Under the pieces are notes generated by a model, which was given only the letters and a program-made list of their open reading frames with translations, made no database searches and had not been told where the DNA came from. A DNA stretch of 64,000 nt from Pseudomonas sp. RIT409 (lineage in GTDB: Bacteria > Pseudomonadota > Gammaproteobacteria > Pseudomonadales > Pseudomonadaceae): the NCBI RefSeq assembly GCF_003052515.2, contig NZ_QARE02000003.1, positions 248,001 to 312,000 of the forward strand. The letters are read 5' to 3'. Position 1 is the stretch's first letter. The number at the start of each line of letters is the position of its first letter. Below, one piece after another: positions 43,826-52,976 of the stretch. The position numbers and the translations under genes were made by a program.

Positions 43826-45145
43826 TTATCGGATCTGATGCTTGTGCAACAACCGGTAGAACGTCGGCCGCGAGATGCCGAGCACCTTGGCCGCGACACT
43901 CAGGTTATCGCTGTGGCGGGTCAGCACGTCGCACAGCGCCTGTCGCTCCGCGCGGCTTTTGTACTCGTCCAGCGTGCCCATGCTCGAACTGATTTCCTCT
44001 TCACCGAGCAGCCCGAGATCGAACGCTTCGATCTGACGGCCTTCGGCGAGTACCAGGCCTCGACGCACGCGATTTTCCAGCTCGCGGACATTCCCCGGCC
44101 AGTCGTGCTTGCCCATAGCGACCAGCGCGTCTTGACTGAAGTTGCGCGGGCGTCGCCCGGTTTCCTGGCTGTAAAGATGCGCAAAATGATTGGCCAGCAA
44201 GGCCAGGTCGCCGTGCCGCTCACGGAGGGGCGCAGTCCCCACCTGCAAGACGTTCAGACGGTAATACAAGTCTTCGCGAAACCGCTTCTTGCGTATCGCC
44301 GACTCGAGATCGATATGGGTCGCCGCCAGGATCCGCACATCCACCAGCACCCGGCCCCCGGCGGTTTCGATATACCGGTCCTGCAGGAAGCGCAGCAGCC
44401 TGGCCTGCACGTCCAGGGGCATTTCCCCCAGCTCATCGAGAAACAACGTGCCACCGTCAGCGGCTTCGATACGCCCCGGTTTGCGCGGCGAACCACCGGG
44501 GTGGGTGTCACCTTCTTCACCAAACAATTCGACATCGAGCTGATGTTCGGGAATGGCACTGCAGTTGACTGAAACGAATGGCTGATCGCTCCGTTGCGAC
44601 TGTTCGTGCAGCATGTGCGCCACCAACGCCTTGCCGGTGCCCGTCTCGCCCCGGATGAGCACTGGCGATTCGGTTGGGGCCAGCTTGGAAAGCAAACGAC
44701 GCAACTCGCGAACGGGCCGACTCTCACCCAGCATCTGGTGCTCCGCTGCTGCGCTGTACCCAGCCCCCTGCGCACGCAGGCGGGCCATGCCGTATGCGCG
44801 CCCAAGCGTGACCTGCACCCGCGCGACATCGAACGGTAAGGTGTGGAAGTCGAAGAACCATTCGCAAACGAAGTCGCCAATGGACTCCCGACGCAGGTCG
44901 TCAGCGGTCAGCACCGCGATCCATTCGGTCTGGCTGCGGGTGATGAGATCCTTGATGCGCTGTGGCTGATCGAAATGCTGAGGCAGCAGACGAATGAGGC
45001 CAACGTCACACGGATGAGACAGCGCCTCATCCAACCCGCAGGTGTCGACTTCCCATCCCGCGATGCGCAGGCCAGGAATCAGACGCAAACAGTCTTCGCA
45101 GGGTTCGACGATCAGCAGGCGACGGACAGAGGCCAGTTCATGCAT
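43826..45145 (-). CDS. Sigma-54-activator-like AAA+ regulator lacking the GAFTGA loop (VpsR-like)
   Basis: A 439-residue regulator with a degenerate receiver-like N-terminal domain (about 8-115), an AAA+ domain (about 140-365) and a Fis-type helix-turn-helix (about 408-436, AAKVLGISRPTFYRLLHKH). Walker A GETGTGK is at 166-172, Walker B TLFLDEL at 233-239 and the arginine-finger region FREDLYYRLNV is intact. The sigma-54 contact loop after ELFG, normally GAFTGA, is replaced by EEGDTHPGGSPR. VpsR of Vibrio cholerae likewise lacks this loop and works without sigma-54 in response to cyclic di-GMP. ATG 45145 has an AAGGAA site. Control of exopolysaccharide genes would be a family-based guess. Confidence 0.85.
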   Translation of the reverse strand: MHELASVRRLLIVEPCEDCLRLIPGLRIAGWEVDTCGLDEALSHPCDVGLIRLLPQHFDQPQRIKDLITRSQTEWIAVLTADDLRRESIGDFVCEWFFDFHTLPFDVARVQVTLGRAYGMARLRAQGAGYSAAAEHQMLGESRPVRELRRLLSKLAPTESPVLIRGETGTGKALVAHMLHEQSQRSDQPFVSVNCSAIPEHQLDVELFGEEGDTHPGGSPRKPGRIEAADGGTLFLDELGEMPLDVQARLLRFLQDRYIETAGGRVLVDVRILAATHIDLESAIRKKRFREDLYYRLNVLQVGTAPLRERHGDLALLANHFAHLYSQETGRRPRNFSQDALVAMGKHDWPGNVRELENRVRRGLVLAEGRQIEAFDLGLLGEEEISSSMGTLDEYKSRAERQALCDVLTRHSDNLSVAAKVLGISRPTFYRLLHKHQIR

Positions 45146-45533
45146 ACGGGTTTCCTTGGCGCCGGAGGGCAACGGGATTTGCACACAGAAAACACATTTA
45201 GAAACAGTGTCTTGGCGAGGCTGATTGTTACATTAGCAAATATTTGACACGCGCTTGGACCGATTCACTATAAGCCTCAGATCGAAACGTGCTTAACAGG
45301 GTTGAGCGAAGGGCGGGAAGGATGAAGTGCAGGCGACGCGGGCCTATGGCATAGGACGGAGCCGACACGCGCGCAAACCCGATGCGACAAATCGCCGCGA
45401 TGTGTAAATAAATTGAAAAAAGTTGAAATCTCTTGTGACTTCTCCGCTGTTCGCGGTCATCAGTACAGGTATCCAGCCGCTCGGTAAGCCCGCCGACGGG
45501 GATTGAATTGATTTGGGCACTTGAGGACATTCC
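45146..45533. promoter_or_regulatory. AT-richer gene-free interval with a possible promoter
   Basis: This 388-base region separates the AAA+ regulator from the small gene at 45534. It is visibly AT-richer than coding DNA. TTGACA at 45244-45249 and TATAAG at 45269-45274 are promoter-like on the plus strand, but their 19-base spacing is long. I see no gene or terminator. Confidence 0.35.
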
Positions 45534-45800
45534 ATGAACGCCCCTTTGCGCTTCAACGATGCTTTGCTGATCGCCGGTCACGCCTTCGAACCCTTCCAGT
45601 GCGTGGCGTGGTCCCCACAGGACGGCAACGGCGAGCTGACACTGACCGTGATCGATCGCACCAGCACTCGTATTGGTCGCAAACAGATTCCCAGCAGCGC
45701 CTACTCCGACCCCAAGCAACTGGCGCATGTACTGGAACAGGCACGCGCTGAAATCAGCGAAGAAGGCTACCGCCTGAAACCCTGGACAATGCCCGCTTGA
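45534..45800 (+). CDS. Conserved hypothetical small protein
   Basis: An 88-residue acidic, probably cytoplasmic protein with no signal peptide or membrane segment. The middle is predicted beta-rich (AWSPQDGNGELTLTVIDRTS) and the C-terminal part helical (PKQLAHVLEQARAEISEEGY). ATG 45534 is the first in frame and the coding pattern is normal for the genome. I do not recognise a named family. It stands alone, convergent with the chelatase operon end. Confidence 0.7.
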   Translation: MNAPLRFNDALLIAGHAFEPFQCVAWSPQDGNGELTLTVIDRTSTRIGRKQIPSSAYSDPKQLAHVLEQARAEISEEGYRLKPWTMPA

Positions 45801-45851
45801 CGCTGCCCGCCATCGTCACGCCGTCCCGGGCGGGGTGACGAACGGAATCGC

Positions 45852-46484
45852 TCACTGCGGATCGTCGATGTGCCGGTAGTCCGCCTCGAGTGCACGGGCG
45901 ATCTGCGCGGCCCTGCCCAGACGGATCGGACCGCGCTCGATGTCGATCACCACGCTGGGGCTGTTCATTGGCTGCAGCGACGGCAGATCCTTGACGCGGC
46001 CATCGGTGAGGATCAGCACCCGCTGCGACTCGCCAGGATTGCGTTTACTGCGCTCGCTCAGCCAATCACGGGCTTGTGCCAGGGCGTCGAACAGCGGCGT
46101 TCCGCCGCCCGCCCCCAATGCATCCAGCCAGGGCTGCATCGCGGCACTGGCCTTCATTCCGTGGCGCTGCCAGCGGGCCGCCCCGCCGCTGGCGGTGAGC
46201 AGCGCCAACCTGACACGCTGTCGATAGGCGTCTTCGAACAGCTGCGCCAGCAGCCCCTTGGCGTCGCTGAGCGCCTGATGGCGCCGAGTCGATGCCGAGG
46301 CATCGACGATTACCAGCCACAGGGCCTGCTCGCGCCGGGTGCGTGGCAACCGAATCAGATCGACATGCCGTTGCGGGCGACCGCGCAATAACGTTGGCAG
46401 CCATGCCACCGCGCCCTCGACACCCGAACGCCGAGCACCGCTCCTCCCGCCGCTGAGCCTGCCCGGTCGAGGACTGGCATCCAC
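45852..46484 (-). CDS. VWA-domain magnesium/cobalt-chelatase subunit (ChlD/BchD C-terminal-like)
   Basis: A 210-residue von Willebrand factor A domain protein. The MIDAS metal site begins VIVDASAS near residue 60, with the later conserved GGGTPLFDALA and ILTDGRVKDLPS segments. It lacks the AAA+ half of complete BchD; that half is supplied by the neighbouring ChlI-like ATPase. The start appears to be GTG 46484, 26 bases beyond the ATPase stop. As the last gene of the cobW-cobN-chelatase run it probably completes the ATP-driven cobalt chelatase with CobN. Confidence 0.82.
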   Translation of the reverse strand: MDASPRPGRLSGGRSGARRSGVEGAVAWLPTLLRGRPQRHVDLIRLPRTRREQALWLVIVDASASTRRHQALSDAKGLLAQLFEDAYRQRVRLALLTASGGAARWQRHGMKASAAMQPWLDALGAGGGTPLFDALAQARDWLSERSKRNPGESQRVLILTDGRVKDLPSLQPMNSPSVVIDIERGPIRLGRAAQIARALEADYRHIDDPQ

Positions 46485-46510
46485 CCCCGTGCGTTGCCGA
46501 GGGCGGATGC

Positions 46511-47530
46511 CTAAGGCTTTTTTGGCCAGGCAGGCACTTCACGGCGTTGGCCCGTGCTGAGCGGTTGTGCAGGCATTTCCCCCCACTGTCCGCTCGCCGA
46601 GTCCGGTTCGGCGCCTTGCGCCAACGACGGCGCGGGCGCAGGGGGCGCTGCAGGTGGTGTTGCCGGTTCAGGGGCTGAAAGGGTGCGCCGCCGATGCCGC
46701 AAGGCAAAATCGGCCACGGCGTCGATGTCTTCCAGCGCGATGGCCGATGATCCGCGCCACGCAGCGTGGGCGCGCGCGGCCCGCAGCCAGACCAGGTCGG
46801 CACGCACACCATCGACGCCTGCGGCAAAGCAACGCTCGGTAATGACCGCCAGGCTGCCATCGTCCAGTTCAATGCCAGACAGCAGACGGCGTGCGGTTTC
46901 GCAACGGGCCTGCAGCTCACGCTGCTCACCTGCCCAGTGCAGGCAGAAGGCGTGAGGGTCTGCATCGAAATCCAGGCGGCGGCGAATGATCTGACTACGC
47001 TGCGCCGGGGCGGTCTGGCCCCTCATGGCGACGTTCAGGCCGAAGCGATCCAGCAACTGCGGCCGCAGCTCGCCCTCTTCCGGATTCATGGTGCCAATCA
47101 GCACGAAACGCGCCGTGTGACGATGGGAAATGCCGTCACGCTCCACCTGATTGACCCCACTGGCCGCCACGTCCAGCAACAAATCGACCAAGTGGTCGGG
47201 CAGCAGATTGACCTCGTCGACGTACAGAACGCCACCGTCGGCCTTGGCCAGAACACCGGGCGAAAACTGCGCTCGGCTTTCGCCCAGCGCCGCGTCCAGA
47301 TCGAGCGTTCCGACAAGCCGCTCTTCGGTGGCCCCGAGCGGCAAGGTCACGAACTGTCCGCTGGCCAGCAGGTCCGCCACCCCCCGCGCCAAGGTCGACT
47401 TCGCCATGCCGCGTGGCCCTTCGATCAGCACGCCGCCGATTTTCGGGTCAATGGCGGTCAGACACAGCGCGAGTTTCAGCGCTTCGGCGCCCACGACAGC
47501 GGCGAGAGGAAAATGCGGCACATCAATCAT
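46511..47530 (-). CDS. ChlI/BchI-like AAA+ chelatase ATPase
   Basis: A 339-residue AAA+ ATPase of the magnesium-chelatase I type. Walker A is GPRGMAKST near residue 38, Walker B GGVLYVDEVNLL near 98, and the sensor region FVLIGTMNPEEGELRPQLLDRFGL near 142 is typical of BchI. A Pro/Ala-rich tail (about 288-339) is unusual for BchI and may link to the VWA partner. It lies between cobN and the VWA gene on the same strand. It probably supplies ATPase function to CobN in cobalt insertion, replacing the CobS-CobT pair of other aerobic pathways. Confidence 0.87.
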   Translation of the reverse strand: MIDVPHFPLAAVVGAEALKLALCLTAIDPKIGGVLIEGPRGMAKSTLARGVADLLASGQFVTLPLGATEERLVGTLDLDAALGESRAQFSPGVLAKADGGVLYVDEVNLLPDHLVDLLLDVAASGVNQVERDGISHRHTARFVLIGTMNPEEGELRPQLLDRFGLNVAMRGQTAPAQRSQIIRRRLDFDADPHAFCLHWAGEQRELQARCETARRLLSGIELDDGSLAVITERCFAAGVDGVRADLVWLRAARAHAAWRGSSAIALEDIDAVADFALRHRRRTLSAPEPATPPAAPPAPAPSLAQGAEPDSASGQWGEMPAQPLSTGQRREVPAWPKKP

Positions 47531-47644
47531 GGTGGCAGTCTCTGGAGATCCGGGCAGTCAAGGCTGAGAGGCGGATTGGCGCGCGGGCGTGGCATGACCC
47601 TGCCCTCCGGACCGCATCGCAGTTCATAAAAGTGCAGGGGGTCA

Positions 47645-50600
47645 TCAGGTCTCCTCGATGTCCAAGAGCAGGTTTTCCAGCGCTTCGCGGTACGCTCCCG
47701 GCGCCTGCCACAAACCCCGCTGCTGGGCTTCCAGCATGCGTTCGGTCATGTCTCGCAGGGCATGGGGGTTGTGCTGCTGGATGAATTCACGGGTCGAGGC
47801 GTCCAGCAGATAGGCATCCGCCAGCAGCGCGTATTGATGATCCTCGATCAACTCCGTGGTGGCGTCGAAACCGAACAGGAAATCCACGGTGGCCGCCATC
47901 TCGAACGCACCTTTGTAGCCGTGACGCTTGACCCCCTCGATCCACTTCGGATTGGCCGCGCGGGAACGCACCACGCGGTTGAGCTCTTCCTTCAGCGTAC
48001 GGATTTTCGGCAAGTCGGGTTGGCTATGGTCGCCATGGTAGCTGGCAACGCTTGCGCCGCTGAGGCTTTCCACCGCCGCCAGCATGCCGCCCTGAAACTG
48101 GTAATAGTCATTGGAATCCAGCAGGTCATGCTCACGATTGTCCTGATTCTGGACGACGGCCTGCACCTGGCTCAGGCGTTTGGCGAAATCCTGGCGGGCA
48201 GGCGTGCCTTCGTCTGCAGCCCCATACGCGTAGCCTCCCCAGTTGAGGTACACCTGAGCCAGGTCATCGCGGCTCTGCCACAGACGTCCGTCGATGGCGT
48301 TCTGCACCCCCGCGCCGTAGGCGCCCGGCTTCGCACCGAAGATGCGCCAGCCCGCCTGCTTTGCCGCCTGCTCCGCAGTCAGCCCTTCCTGCTCGTATTG
48401 CGCGCGCTCCTGGCGCACGCGGGCCGCCAGCGGATTCATGTCGTCAGGCTCGTCCAGCGCAGCGACGGCCTGCACCGCCGCATCGAACAGCCGGATCAGG
48501 TTGGCGAAGGCATCGCGGAAGAATCCCGACACGCGCAACGTCACATCGACCCTGGGCCGGTCCAGCAGGCTCAACGGGAGGATCTCGAAATCATCGACCC
48601 GCTGGCTGCCCGCTGCCCAGACCGGGCGCACGCCCATCAGCGCCATGGCCTGGGCGATGTCGTCGCCACCGGTGCGCATGGTTGCGGTGCCCCATACCGA
48701 CAGCCCCAGTTGACGCAGGTAGTCACCATGGTCCTGAAGATGTCGCTCCAGCAAGAGGTTGGCCGACTGGAAGCCGATGCGCCACGCCGTCATGGTCGGC
48801 AGGTTGCGCACGTCCACCGAGAAGAAGTTGCGCCCGGTCGGCAGAACGTCCAGCCGCCCTCGACTGGGGGCGCCACTGGGACCGGCTGGCACGAAGCGCC
48901 CGCTCAGCGCGTCAAGCAATCCCTTGAGCTCTGCAGCACCGCAGCCGTCAAGACGCGGCGCCACCGTTTGAGAAACAGCGTTAATAACGCTCTCTAACTC
49001 ATTGTTTTCGAAGCAGTAGACCGCAGAAGGATCCACCAGCGCTTGTGCGATCATTTGCCACGCGTATAGCTCGAGCCGCTCGCGGGTATCACCTACCGTT
49101 CGCCAAGGCTCGGCGCTGACTTCATGTAAAACCTGAGGTTTCGGACCCTGCCAGGCATCGCCCAGGGTGCAGTCCAGAGGATCGAATTCCAGCGCGAGCG
49201 CCTGGCTCAGCACCCGCAGCAGACTGGCATTGGCCCCGCGCCCATCGCCCCGGGGTACACGCAGCATCGCCAGCAGCGTGTCGACCCGCAAACGGCCGCT
49301 GGGCGACTCACCGAACACATGCAGCCCGTCGCGGATCTGCGACTCCTTGAGGTCGCACAAATAGGTGTCGAGCCGCGGCAACCAAATCGCCGCATCGGCT
49401 TCACCGTTCAGGTGCTCGTCCAGTGCCAGCTCTCGGTCCAGGTGGGTTTCGCGCACCAGCTTGAGGATGTCCCGTTGCAGCTCGCGAGCCCGACGCGGGT
49501 CGAGGAGCTGCGCCTCGTAATATTCGTCCGCCAGCAGTTCCAGGTGGCGCAGCGGCCCATAGGTTTCCGCCCGCGTGAGCGGCGGCATGAGGTGGTCGAT
49601 GATCACCGCCTGTGTGCGTCGCTTGGCCTGTGCACCTTCACCCGGGTCGTTGACGATGAAGGGGTAGACATGGGGCATGGGTCCGAGGATCGCGTCCGGC
49701 CAGCACTGCTCGGACAGGCCGACGCCCTTGCCGGGCAGCCATTCCAGGTTGCCGTGCTTGCCGACATGGACCACCGCGTGGGCGCCGTATGCCTGGCGCA
49801 ACCAGAAATAGAACGCCAGATAGCCATGGGGCGGCACCAGGTCCGGGTCGTGGTAGACGGCACTGTGGTCGACGTCATAGCCGCGCGCCGGCTGGATGCC
49901 CACGAAGGTCAGGCCGAACCGCAACCCGGCCACCATCATGCGGCCGTTGCGGCACATCGGATCGTCCTGCGGCGCTCCCCAGCGCTCGACCACCGCTCGC
50001 TGGTTGGCCTCGGGCAAGGCCTGGAACGCCGCCAGGTAGTCGTCCATCGCCAGGCTTTGATGACACGGCCGTTGATCACGACCGTCCGGGTCGTTGGTGA
50101 CGCCGCCAAGCAGGTCGTGAATCAGCGCAGTGCCGGTCTGCGGCAGGCCTTCCACGGGGTAACCCTGCTGTTGCAATGCCTTGAGAATGTTCAGCGCGGC
50201 CGCCGGCGTATCCAGCCCAACACCGTTGCCGATGCGCCCGTCCCGGGTCGGGTAGTTGGCCAGGATCAGCGCGACCCGCTTGTCGGCGTTGGCGGTTCGC
50301 GCCAGGGTGACCCAGCGCCGCGCCAGTTCGGCGACGAAATCCATCCGCTCGGGCTGGGCGCGGTAGCAGACCACGTCAGCCTGGCTGCGCTCGCTGCGCC
50401 AGGCCAGGTCCTTGAAGCTGATCGGTCGGCTGATGATCCGACCATCCAGTTCGGGCAATGCGATGTGCATCGCCAGGTCCCTCGGCCCCAGCCCTTGGTC
50501 ACTGGCGCGCCACCCAGGTTCGTTGTCCTGTGCGCAGATGGCCTGGATCACCGGGACATTACGACGGAACGGTCGTAAATGCGGCGCTTCGGGTGTCGAC

Positions 50601-51424
50601 TGGGCGAAGCCGGTGGTGTTGAGGATGATCTCGCAACCCGCTTCGTCGAGCCAGTCCTGCACCGCGGCTAGGCAGGCGGGCTCTTTCAGGCTGGCGACCG
50701 CGATAGGCAGCGGATTGAGCCCCTGTGCCACCAGGCGCTCGCAGAAGATGTCGATGAAGGCGGTATTGGCCGCTTGCAAGTGGGAGCGATAGAACAGCAC
50801 GGCAGCCACTGGCTGATCGGTGCGCCACTCAGCCTGCCAATCAATCAACGCAGCGCGAGCCACTCGAGGATGGTAAATAGCGACGCGGGGCAACACCTGC
50901 GGGACTTCCCAGGGGTAATCCCTACCCAGCCAGCGATCGGCCAGGCAATTGAACAACTGCAACGCGTTGTGTTTGCCCCCCTGACGCAGGTAGTGCCACA
51001 GGCGCTCGCGATCCTCTGCCGGCTCAGTGCTGAGCTCACTGAGTTCGGGGTCCGGGCGGTCATCCCCCGGCACCATGATCAGTTTGACGCCCTCGCCCTT
51101 TCTGGCACCCGCAGCCAGCTCCACCAGCCGCTCGACCCCATAGCGCCAGTAGCCGATCCCGCCATGCAGCGACAGCAGAATCACTTTGGCGTGGCGCAGC
51201 ACTTGGTCGACATACAGGTCCACCGAGGCGTGGTTCTGCACCTGCATCGGGTTGGCCAGCCGCAGCGTGGGGTAATCTTCCGGCAGTTGCTGTGCGGTCT
51301 CTGCCAGCAGGGCGAGATGGGAATCACCGCTGCACAGGATCACCAGTTCGGCAGGCGTCTGGCCGAGGTCGGCGATGCTGTCGTCGGGCACGAACCCGCC
51401 GGGCTGGGTGCGCAGCAGGTGCAT
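47645..51424 (-). CDS. cobN: Cobaltochelatase subunit CobN
   Basis: A 1259-residue protein of the CobN/BchH family, the large subunit that inserts Co2+ into hydrogenobyrinate a,c-diamide in the aerobic cobalamin pathway. Recognisable blocks are HGGIGYWRYGVERL near residue 84, LANYPTRDGRIGNGVGLDTP near 390, VHVGKHGNLEWLPGKGVGLS near 560 with its conserved His pair, and GGDDIAQAMALMG near 920. The size is normal. It begins four bases after cobW, and the whole run should be controlled by the riboswitch at 52633-52805. Confidence 0.95.
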   Translation of the reverse strand: MHLLRTQPGGFVPDDSIADLGQTPAELVILCSGDSHLALLAETAQQLPEDYPTLRLANPMQVQNHASVDLYVDQVLRHAKVILLSLHGGIGYWRYGVERLVELAAGARKGEGVKLIMVPGDDRPDPELSELSTEPAEDRERLWHYLRQGGKHNALQLFNCLADRWLGRDYPWEVPQVLPRVAIYHPRVARAALIDWQAEWRTDQPVAAVLFYRSHLQAANTAFIDIFCERLVAQGLNPLPIAVASLKEPACLAAVQDWLDEAGCEIILNTTGFAQSTPEAPHLRPFRRNVPVIQAICAQDNEPGWRASDQGLGPRDLAMHIALPELDGRIISRPISFKDLAWRSERSQADVVCYRAQPERMDFVAELARRWVTLARTANADKRVALILANYPTRDGRIGNGVGLDTPAAALNILKALQQQGYPVEGLPQTGTALIHDLLGGVTNDPDGRDQRPCHQSLAMDDYLAAFQALPEANQRAVVERWGAPQDDPMCRNGRMMVAGLRFGLTFVGIQPARGYDVDHSAVYHDPDLVPPHGYLAFYFWLRQAYGAHAVVHVGKHGNLEWLPGKGVGLSEQCWPDAILGPMPHVYPFIVNDPGEGAQAKRRTQAVIIDHLMPPLTRAETYGPLRHLELLADEYYEAQLLDPRRARELQRDILKLVRETHLDRELALDEHLNGEADAAIWLPRLDTYLCDLKESQIRDGLHVFGESPSGRLRVDTLLAMLRVPRGDGRGANASLLRVLSQALALEFDPLDCTLGDAWQGPKPQVLHEVSAEPWRTVGDTRERLELYAWQMIAQALVDPSAVYCFENNELESVINAVSQTVAPRLDGCGAAELKGLLDALSGRFVPAGPSGAPSRGRLDVLPTGRNFFSVDVRNLPTMTAWRIGFQSANLLLERHLQDHGDYLRQLGLSVWGTATMRTGGDDIAQAMALMGVRPVWAAGSQRVDDFEILPLSLLDRPRVDVTLRVSGFFRDAFANLIRLFDAAVQAVAALDEPDDMNPLAARVRQERAQYEQEGLTAEQAAKQAGWRIFGAKPGAYGAGVQNAIDGRLWQSRDDLAQVYLNWGGYAYGAADEGTPARQDFAKRLSQVQAVVQNQDNREHDLLDSNDYYQFQGGMLAAVESLSGASVASYHGDHSQPDLPKIRTLKEELNRVVRSRAANPKWIEGVKRHGYKGAFEMAATVDFLFGFDATTELIEDHQYALLADAYLLDASTREFIQQHNPHALRDMTERMLEAQQRGLWQAPGAYREALENLLLDIEET

Positions 51425-51427
51425 GCC

Positions 51428-52492
51428 TTACCCCTGAATGGCTTGGCGCAATTGAGCTTCGAGCACGGCGGCGTCAAGGTCCTGGCCGATCAGCACCAGG
51501 CGGCTTTCGCGGGCCTCGTCGGCTTTCCATGGCCGGTCGAAGTGCTTGTCGAAGCGTGTCCCGACACCTTGCACCAGCAGGCGCATGGGCTTGCCGGGAA
51601 TGGCCACGAACCCTTTTACCCGCAGAATGCCGTGCTGCACGACCGCTTGCGTCAGGGCGTCGAGCAACAGCGCTTCATCGGCTTGCGGCAGCGCAATGGA
51701 AATCGAGTCGAAGGCATCGTGATCGTGATCGTCGTGGTCCTCGCCGTCGTGGTGATCGTGGTGCGTCTTGCGCCCGTCGATGTGCAATTCTGACTCGGCA
51801 CCCAACCCCAACAGCACAGTGAGCGGCAACTGCCCTTTGCTGGCCTCGACGATTTTCACCGCCGCAGGCAGCTCTTCGGCGACTTCCGCCCGCACCGCAG
51901 CGAGCGCGGCGGCGTCCAATTGATCGGCCTTGTTCAGAATCACCAGATCCGCGCTGGCCAGTTGATCGGCGAAGAGCTCGTGCAGGGGCGATTCGTGGTC
52001 CAGATTGGGATCGAGCTTGCGCTGGGCGTCCACTTGCTCCGGGAAGGCGGCGAACGTGCCGGCGACCACCGCCGGGCTGTCGACCACCGTGATCACCGCA
52101 TCGACGGTGCAGGCGTTGCGGATCTCCGGCCACTGGAAGGCCTGGACCAACGGCTTTGGCAGCGCCAGCCCAGAGGTTTCAATGAGGATGTGGTCCAGAT
52201 CGCCGCGACGGGCGACCAACTCCTGCATCACCGGGAAAAATTCTTCCTGAACGGTGCAGCAGAGGCAGCCGTTCGCCAGTTCGTACACCCGCCCGGTGGC
52301 CTCTTCCTCGGTACAGCCAATGGTGCATTGCTTGAGGATGTCGCCGTCGATACCCAGTTCGCCGAATTCGTTGACGATGACCGCGATGCGACGCCCCTCG
52401 GCGTGGTCGAGCATATGGCGCAACAAGGTGGTTTTACCCGAGCCGAGGAAGCCGGTGACGATGGTGACGGGGAGTTTGGCCAGTGTTTTCAT
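51428..52492 (-). CDS. cobW: CobW-family GTPase metallochaperone
   Basis: A 354-residue G3E GTPase. Walker A GFLGSGKTTLL is near residue 14, the metal-binding CLCC motif in ANGCLCCTVQEE near 78, the guanine-specificity NKAD in VILNKADQL near 180, and a His/Asp-rich tract (HHDHHDGEDHDDHDHD) near 248 likely binds metal. ATG 52492 is chosen over an open frame to 52579. It leads the operon with cobN and the chelatase subunits, and should deliver or load cobalt for the chelatase. A B12 riboswitch ends about 140 bases upstream. Confidence 0.93.
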   Translation of the reverse strand: MKTLAKLPVTIVTGFLGSGKTTLLRHMLDHAEGRRIAVIVNEFGELGIDGDILKQCTIGCTEEEATGRVYELANGCLCCTVQEEFFPVMQELVARRGDLDHILIETSGLALPKPLVQAFQWPEIRNACTVDAVITVVDSPAVVAGTFAAFPEQVDAQRKLDPNLDHESPLHELFADQLASADLVILNKADQLDAAALAAVRAEVAEELPAAVKIVEASKGQLPLTVLLGLGAESELHIDGRKTHHDHHDGEDHDDHDHDAFDSISIALPQADEALLLDALTQAVVQHGILRVKGFVAIPGKPMRLLVQGVGTRFDKHFDRPWKADEARESRLVLIGQDLDAAVLEAQLRQAIQG

Positions 52493-52632
52493 GATTGCCC
52501 TCGGGCACAGCGGCGGGCAGACAGGACGAGGACTGCGGGCCGCTGTCGCTGTGGACAGGCGCGCCGCTCGATTCGCCACCGGATCACCCCGCCCGGTTGT
52601 AATGAGAATGCGTGGACGTTTCGTCCGCTTCG

Positions 52633-52805
52633 AGGCAGGTCTCCTGGCTCACGGCGGCGCAGCACTGGCTGAGCCAGTGGCGGCGCATTCATCGCGCCTT
52701 CCCGCTCGCGCAGTGGCTGTGCAATGAACATGACCGTTTACAGTTGCGGGGGCAGCTGTGGCATTGACCACATTCCCTTCTTAGCGCCGGTGCCCAGGCA
52801 AGGCC
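52633..52805 (-). promoter_or_regulatory. Cobalamin riboswitch controlling cobW-cobN
   Basis: Read on the minus strand the region has the conserved order of the B12 element: GAAGGGAA, GCCCCCGCAACTGTAA, GCCACTG, GGGAAGGCG and the closing GAGCCAGGAGACCTGCCT. It lies in the leader of cobW, with its 3' end near 52633. Binding of adenosylcobalamin should reduce expression of the cobW-cobN-chelatase operon. Outer limits are approximate. Confidence 0.92.
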
Positions 52806-52976
52806 GGGCCGGCGAACCTCGACTGCGCAAGGCTACGCAGTGGGCGGGCCGAGGTCAATGTGCATCCGGCAGAGGCTGGCGGGGTCACTGCGAGCCCACC
52901 TCACTCGAAGTGTCCGTCGGCGACGACGCGGCCAATTGACGGTTGCGCGCCGCCATGCTCTCCTACACACCTTGTT

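Noticed and set aside
47762..50578. Two long plus-strand frames (411 and 419 residues) inside cobN
   Set aside because: They are antisense to well-conserved CobN sequence and show no independent start signals or domains.
51700..51780. Short GTC/GTG-rich repeat tract in cobW
   Set aside because: It encodes the His/Asp-rich metal-binding loop of CobW, so codon repetition explains it.
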